NCBI RefSeq assembly: GCF_000725345.1
Contig: NZ_CP008852.1
Location: forward strand, 4,394,001 to 4,458,000
Source of the DNA: Pelosinus sp. UFO1
GTDB taxonomy: Bacteria > Bacillota > Negativicutes > DSM-13327
Direction of reading: 5' to 3'
DNA length: 64,000 nucleotides
Part shown: piece after piece, positions 60,164-64,000 of the stretch
Position numbering within the stretch: the stretch's first letter is position 1
How the letters are laid out: every line of letters starts with the position of its first letter
The notes under the pieces: generated by a model
Databases searched by the model: none
What the model was told of the DNA's origin: nothing
The model's input: only the letters and a program-made list of their open reading frames with translations
Made by a program: the position numbers and the translations under genes

Positions 60164-60982
60164 CTATTCCCCGTCCCGACGACCGCGGCAGACACCCCGC
60201 TCTACATTACGTAAAAAACGCAGGAAGTGTTCCACTTCAGGATAGGATTCCAATTCTTGTTCCATTGTTTCAATGGCTTGTGCCAAACTTAAACCAGAAC
60301 GGTATAATATTTTGTATGCTTTTTTGATATTGCTACGGGCTTCAATGCCAATGCCAGAACGAGCCATACCAACATTATTTAAACCCGACACTCTCGCTGG
60401 ATGACCATCAACAATCACGAAAGGCGGAATATCCTGCACTACTTTCGATGCACCACCTACCATAGCGTTCATACCAATCTTAACAAACTGATGAATGCCG
60501 GCCAAACCGCCAATAACAGCTCGGTCTTCGACAACTACATGACCTGCTAAGGTAGCTGCATTGGACATAATAACATGGTTGCCCACTACACAGTTATGAG
60601 CTACATGAGTATAAGCCATCAATAAGCAATTCGAGCCAATGCGAGTTTCTTCCCCTTCACCAGTTGCTCGATTTACAGTGGCAAACTCTCTAATTTTCGT
60701 ATTATCTCCAATAAATACATAGCTTTTCTCACCATTAAATTTTAAATCCTGTGGCTCTGAGCCAATCGATGCACTAGGAAAAATAACACAATTTTTCCCA
60801 ATACTAGTCCATCCATCTATGGCAACATGGGCACTGATCTTAGTGCCTTCACCAATTACTACATTCTCACCAATGACTGCATAGGGCCCAATCTCAACAT
60901 CTTTGCCAATACGAGCATTCGGATGAACTACTGCTGTTTCATGTATTTTACGCAGAGCTACAACAACCTTTTCCGGCTTCAT
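60164..60982 (-). CDS. lpxA: UDP-N-acetylglucosamine acyltransferase
   Basis: 272 aa left-handed beta-helix: IHETAVVHPNARIGKDVEIG, catalytic His in MAYTHVAHNCVVGN, GGLAGIHQFVKIG and C-terminal helices. Adds the first 3-hydroxyacyl chain to UDP-GlcNAc. ATG 60982 has AAGGAG about 10 nt upstream and gives the normal length; the longer frame to 61033 has no ribosome binding site. Confidence 0.95.
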   Translation of the reverse strand: MKPEKVVVALRKIHETAVVHPNARIGKDVEIGPYAVIGENVVIGEGTKISAHVAIDGWTSIGKNCVIFPSASIGSEPQDLKFNGEKSYVFIGDNTKIREFATVNRATGEGEETRIGSNCLLMAYTHVAHNCVVGNHVIMSNAATLAGHVVVEDRAVIGGLAGIHQFVKIGMNAMVGGASKVVQDIPPFVIVDGHPARVSGLNNVGMARSGIGIEARSNIKKAYKILYRSGLSLAQAIETMEQELESYPEVEHFLRFLRNVERGVCRGRRDGE

Positions 60983-61049
60983 CTGCACTTCACTCCTTAC
61001 TAGACTAAATACTTTCCGGTACTGCCTATCCATTCTATTCTTATAGTCC

Positions 61050-61061
61050 GACTGACCAGTC
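61050..61061. promoter_or_regulatory. Possible operator in the lpxA-fabZ gap
   Basis: GACTG-ac-CAGTC, 5-bp arms, about 70 bp upstream of the lpxA ATG in a 182-bp intergenic gap. The form resembles TetR-family operators; short enough to be chance. Confidence 0.25.
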
Positions 61062-61164
61062 TAAATATGACAAGTAATATTCAGTTAAATACAACCGTTA
61101 TGGCGTTTTTTCGCTGACTATCGCATATTTAAACCCCAATACCACTAGTTTTCTTTTATTTACT

Positions 61165-61593
61165 TTATTTTGATGCTAAAGCGAATAAAAATTCTCCCTC
61201 TGCTACTAACTGTTCATCAACGAAAGCCTGTGCCCATATTTTGCCCATGTTGCCACGTACTTTAATCAATTCAGCTACCATACGCACTTGGTCACCAGGA
61301 ACTACTGGTCTTCTAAATTTGACCCGATCCGCACCAGCAAAAAAAGCTAATTTCCCGCGATTTTCTTCTGGATACAGCATAGCTACTCCACCAACTTGGG
61401 CCATAGCCTCCATCAGCAATACCCCTGGCATAACAGGGTGCCCTGGAAAGTGACCTTGAAAAAATGGTTCATTCATTGTTACATTTTTTATCCCCACCGC
61501 GCGCTTCATCGGTTCAATCTCAAGAATACGATCCACCAATAAAAATGGATATCGATGAGGAAGAATTTCTTGTATTTCAGTTGTAGACAACAT
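61165..61593 (-). CDS. fabZ: 3-hydroxyacyl-ACP dehydratase FabZ
   Basis: 142 aa hot-dog-fold dehydratase: [33 protein letters not shown] with catalytic His48 and Glu62. Competes with LpxA for 3-hydroxyacyl-ACP, and linkage with lpxC and lpxA is common. GGAG ribosome binding site. Confidence 0.96.
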   Translation of the reverse strand: MLSTTEIQEILPHRYPFLLVDRILEIEPMKRAVGIKNVTMNEPFFQGHFPGHPVMPGVLLMEAMAQVGGVAMLYPEENRGKLAFFAGADRVKFRRPVVPGDQVRMVAELIKVRGNMGKIWAQAFVDEQLVAEGEFLFALASK

Positions 61594-61611
61594 GTAGGTT
61601 CAGCTCCTTAA

Positions 61612-62430
61612 CTAAATATGTTCCACTATTTCTTTCGCCAATGCAGTATTTAATGCATGACTTGATTTCACCGCAATCACATGACCTTTGATGCGACCTG
61701 CTAGTACTAAATCTCCTATTATATCTAAAATTTTATGACGGACTAATTCATCCTCAAATCTAAGGGGTGTAAGAGCTTTTTCATTATCGTATACTACTGC
61801 ATTTTCTAAGCTACCGCCTAGAGCCAGTCCTTGCGCCTTGAGGGCTTCTACTTCATGCATAAAACCGATGGTTCGAGCTGGCGCAATCTCACGAATAAAA
61901 ACATCTTGGTTAATTTCATAATCACCGAATTGAACCCCTAACATGGGATGGGGGTTGATGGAGGTAAAAGTAATTCTAAACCCATCATAAGGTAAAATAG
62001 TTATAAATTTGTCATCCGCTCTTACAATCTGTGCCTTTTTTATAGTTACCAATTTACGCAGAACATTTTGTTCTACTGCACCCGCCTCTTGAATCATCTT
62101 TACAAAGGGCAGAGAACTGCCATCTGCAACTGGGGGTTCAGCAGCATCGATTTCGACTAAACAATTGTCTATTTCTAATGCATAGAATGCTGCTAAGAGA
62201 TGCTCCACGGTAAACACTTTGGCCAAGCCATTTTCTAAAGTGGTCGCACGCATTGCATTGGTTACATTACCAGCTATTGCTGCCACTTGTGGTTTTCCTG
62301 GTAAATCAATGCGAGAAAAGACAATCCCCGTACCTGGAGGTGCTGGATTTATTGTTATAGTTACATCTTGACCTGAGTGTAATCCGATACCTGTGTATGT
62401 TACAGCTTTGGCTACTGTTCTTTGATGCAT
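61612..62430 (-). CDS. lpxC: UDP-3-O-acyl-GlcNAc deacetylase
   Basis: 272 aa zinc deacetylase, first committed step of lipid A synthesis. Visible: TYTGIGLHSG, FTVEHLLAAFYAL (zinc His77), HKILDIIGD (His232 and Asp236) and SSHALN (His258). It heads the lpx operon with a good promoter upstream (62461-62489). AGGAGG ribosome binding site. Confidence 0.97.
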   Translation of the reverse strand: MHQRTVAKAVTYTGIGLHSGQDVTITINPAPPGTGIVFSRIDLPGKPQVAAIAGNVTNAMRATTLENGLAKVFTVEHLLAAFYALEIDNCLVEIDAAEPPVADGSSLPFVKMIQEAGAVEQNVLRKLVTIKKAQIVRADDKFITILPYDGFRITFTSINPHPMLGVQFGDYEINQDVFIREIAPARTIGFMHEVEALKAQGLALGGSLENAVVYDNEKALTPLRFEDELVRHKILDIIGDLVLAGRIKGHVIAVKSSHALNTALAKEIVEHI

Positions 62431-62460
62431 GATATCCTCCTGATATAATAACCTTTATAC

Positions 62461-62489
62461 ATTCTATAAAATATTTCATCTCCCTGCAA
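62461..62489 (-). promoter_or_regulatory. Promoter of the lpxC operon
   Basis: Minus strand TTGCAG (62489-62484), 17-bp spacer, TAGAAT (62466-62461), 31 bp before the lpxC ATG. It could drive the lipid A-Kdo-Lpt block. Confidence 0.6.
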
Positions 62490-62527
62490 GAAGATTTTAC
62501 AAAATTATTGCATATTTACCAAAATGA

Positions 62528-63301
62528 CTATACAATATTTTTTCCCGTAAGGGTGCGGGCATTGGTAATTTGTTGATATTCGATAAGCTCTTTATATTGC
62601 TCACCAACGTGAGAGACAGGGCTGCCGAATACGGTTTCTGGTATGCCTTCTTCTACAATACGCCCTTTATCCATTAGTACAATACGGTCCGCCACATGAA
62701 TGGCAAAGGAAATTTCATGGGTAACTACCAGCATAGTACTGGCACGATACTTAGCTAATTCTTCCATAATAACTAGAACTTCTCGTACTAAGATAGGATC
62801 AAGGGAAGCCGTCGGTTCATCCCAAAGCATAAGCTCTGGCTCGAAAGCCAAAGCTCTTGCAATACCAACTCGCTGTTGTTGCCCACCCGACATTTCAGCA
62901 GATTTGTGTTCTGCACGATTTTCTAATCCTACTTTAGTTAGCGCTTCTATCGCTTTATCATATGCAACTTCTCGTGGTATGCCATCCATTACTAACCCTA
63001 GCATAACATTTTCTACTGCAGTTAAGCGTCCAATTAGATTAAATTGTTGAAATACAAAACCAATACGCTTACGAACTCTGCGTAACTCTTCTGTTGTAAG
63101 CCCTGTAATTTCAGTACCGGAAACCGTGATGATTCCACTATCAGGTTCCACCAGTCGATTAATGGTGCGAATGGTTGTCGACTTACCACAACCAGATGGC
63201 CCCATAAGAACCACCGTTTCTCCTTGTTCAACATGCAGATTAAAATCATCTACTGCTACCAAGTTTCCAAAACGTTTATATAAGTTTTGAATCGTAAGCA
63301 T
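62528..63301 (-). CDS. Polar amino-acid ABC transporter ATPase (GlnQ type)
   Basis: 257 aa: MGPSGCGKSTTIRTINRL (Walker A), MSGGQQQRVGIARALAFEPELMLWDEPTASLDP (signature and Walker B) and VTHEISFA (H-loop); the TIRTINRLVEPDSG form is typical of GlnQ/HisP. ATG 63301 has GAGGTGA upstream; the frame opens at GTG 63310 inside that site. Permease and binding-protein genes are not in the window, so the transported amino acid is unknown. Confidence 0.9.
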   Translation of the reverse strand: MLTIQNLYKRFGNLVAVDDFNLHVEQGETVVLMGPSGCGKSTTIRTINRLVEPDSGIITVSGTEITGLTTEELRRVRKRIGFVFQQFNLIGRLTAVENVMLGLVMDGIPREVAYDKAIEALTKVGLENRAEHKSAEMSGGQQQRVGIARALAFEPELMLWDEPTASLDPILVREVLVIMEELAKYRASTMLVVTHEISFAIHVADRIVLMDKGRIVEEGIPETVFGSPVSHVGEQYKELIEYQQITNARTLTGKNIV

Positions 63302-63342
63302 AATAATCACCTCATTTCATTTTAGAATGTTTTGCTTAATTT

Positions 63343-63419
63343 GAACCACAAAGACACAAAGGGCACAAAGAATGCTTTTCTTTGTGTACCACGCTAGTGG
63401 TATTGTGTCTTTGTGGTTC
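63343..63419. repeat. Three-way-junction repeat, type copy
   Basis: 77 nt with 64 of them paired on paper: outer stem of 17 (GAACCACAAAGACACAA / TTGTGTCTTTGTGGTTC), arm A of 9 (CACAAAGAA-tgctt-TTCTTTGTG) and stem B of 6 (TACCAC-gcta-GTGGTA), joined by a single AGGG linker. The best-preserved copy in the window. Confidence 0.92.
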
Positions 63420-63426
63420 GCTCTTT

Positions 63427-64000
63427 TTATTTAAACTTCATTTTCCTTTGATTTAGTTTTTGCAATAGACCTGGACGTCCGTTGGGGATGACGATTTCTC
63501 GCATGATTTCATCAATCGATAATCCTAAGGATTGTCCTGCCATCATTTCATCAGTTGAAATTGGGCTAATCCGCTCGGTATAACAAGCAACTAGAAGTCC
63601 TAATACTGCACCAATAAAAGGTACAGCAATCCACGGTAAATAAGGAATTCCACCTCTACCTAAAATAAACATGCTAGTTAATAGTACAGCACCTATGACC
63701 ATACCATATACTCTTTCTGTCGCAGTAAATACTCTAATCATTCGAGTTAACATCCCACGCCAACCTTTGGTCTTTTGTTTTTTCAAAGTGCTGCTGCGAC
63801 GAATTACTGTCATAATTGCCGTATGATCTAGAGCTAACAGCAGTATTGTCACAATGATAGCTGTCATACCTGATAAAACTGCTCTCACTTCATTTAGCAC
63901 ATTATACACCTCACCACGAGTATTAGGTTCAATAACGCCTAATTCTGTAGAGTATAAAGATACATTCTTATGTCCTACTTGACTATATACCACGGGCGCA
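63427..64000 (-). CDS. Membrane protein, partial (C-terminal part)
   Basis: The frame is open to the right edge, so the N-terminus is missing; the GTG at 63993 is probably internal. The visible 190 residues have three membrane segments (about 37-58, 94-112 and 117-140), basic linkers (RRSSTLKKQKTK) and a soluble C-terminus with EIMREIVIPNGRPGLLQKL. No family recognised. It precedes the GlnQ-type ATPase in transcription order, with a repeat copy between, so a transporter link is possible but unproven. Confidence 0.65.
   Translation of the reverse strand, partial: APVVYSQVGHKNVSLYSTELGVIEPNTRGEVYNVLNEVRAVLSGMTAIIVTILLLALDHTAIMTVIRRSSTLKKQKTKGWRGMLTRMIRVFTATERVYGMVIGAVLLTSMFILGRGGIPYLPWIAVPFIGAVLGLLVACYTERISPISTDEMMAGQSLGLSIDEIMREIVIPNGRPGLLQKLNQRKMKFK

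Noticed and set aside
60983-61033. 17-residue N-terminal extension of lpxA
   Set aside because: No ribosome binding site at 61033, whereas ATG 60982 has AAGGAG and gives the family length.
63343-63419. tRNA-like or structured ncRNA gene because of the cloverleaf-like fold
   Set aside because: No anticodon arm, T-loop or CCA-type end, no promoter, and many near-identical intergenic copies; a repeat element fits better.
63343-63419. Rho-independent terminator
   Set aside because: No T tract follows the stem on either strand, and sister copies lie between genes that appear to be cotranscribed.
63427-63993. Complete 188-aa membrane protein starting at GTG 63993
   Set aside because: The frame remains open to the window edge, there is no ribosome binding site before that GTG within the visible bases, and the first residues look like the inside of a domain.

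Overview
The window reads as a chromosomal segment of a diderm Firmicute (class Negativicutes; Pelosinus/Sporomusa-like is my inference). It combines a nearly complete lipid A/Kdo/Lpt gene set with S-layer-homology (SLH) outer-membrane porins of the OmpM type and Firmicute-style GGAGG ribosome binding sites. Essentially every gene is on the minus strand, so transcription runs from high to low coordinates.

Layout in transcription order. (1) 64.0-62.5 kb: a membrane protein cut by the window edge and a polar amino-acid ABC transporter ATPase. (2) 62.4-45.8 kb: the lipid A-Kdo and LPS-transport block lpxC-fabZ-lpxA-lpxI-lpxB-msbA-waaA-lpxK-kdsB-kdsA-kdsD-kdsC-lpxL-like-lptC-lptA-lptB-lptF/G, then a DUF3084 membrane protein. 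(3) 44.2-36.6 kb: three paralogous SLH porins with related leaders, a YqgF/RuvX-like nuclease and two exported proteins. (4) 36.4-25.7 kb: an LptD-like protein, heptose genes (rfaE1 and rfaE2 as separate genes), heptosyltransferase-like GT9 enzymes, an LtaS-like sulfatase-fold enzyme, and GT4 and tandem GT8 glycosyltransferases (LPS core). (5) 25.6-5.2 kb: an AT-rich surface-glycan island. It holds a CDP-3,6-dideoxyhexose pathway (rfbF, rfbG, rfbH) joined to an acetolactate-synthase-like TPP enzyme and a reductase (yersiniose-like logic), a GtrA/GtrB/large membrane protein trio, a dTDP-3-amino-3,6-dideoxyhexose pathway with its own ACP, KAS III and SDR, and the four dTDP-L-rhamnose genes. (6) 5.0-0 kb: polysaccharide export control (PHP phosphatase, SLBB export protein, Wzz-like co-polymerase, BY-kinase and a FlaA1/CapD-like enzyme).

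The most unusual structure is a dispersed intergenic repeat. Intact copies (for example 63343-63419) fold on paper into a three-way junction whose small stem differs between copies by compensatory changes. In one copy (32906-33376) a whole GxxExxY/PD-(D/E)XK nuclease gene occupies the loop of one arm, with its ribosome binding site made by the arm itself. Degenerate relatives of the repeat lie in many gaps between 32.9 and 63.4 kb but almost none lie in the glycan island, which fits a later arrival of the island.

Other observations are an in-frame-deleted remnant of the FdtA-type isomerase gene beside a perfect 28-bp palindrome, upstream reading frames leading into the three porin genes, a duplicated porin promoter region with a 22-bp operator-like palindrome, and a 39-codon leader ORF overlapping two hairpins upstream of the export operon. 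No rRNA, tRNA, CRISPR array or transposase gene was seen.
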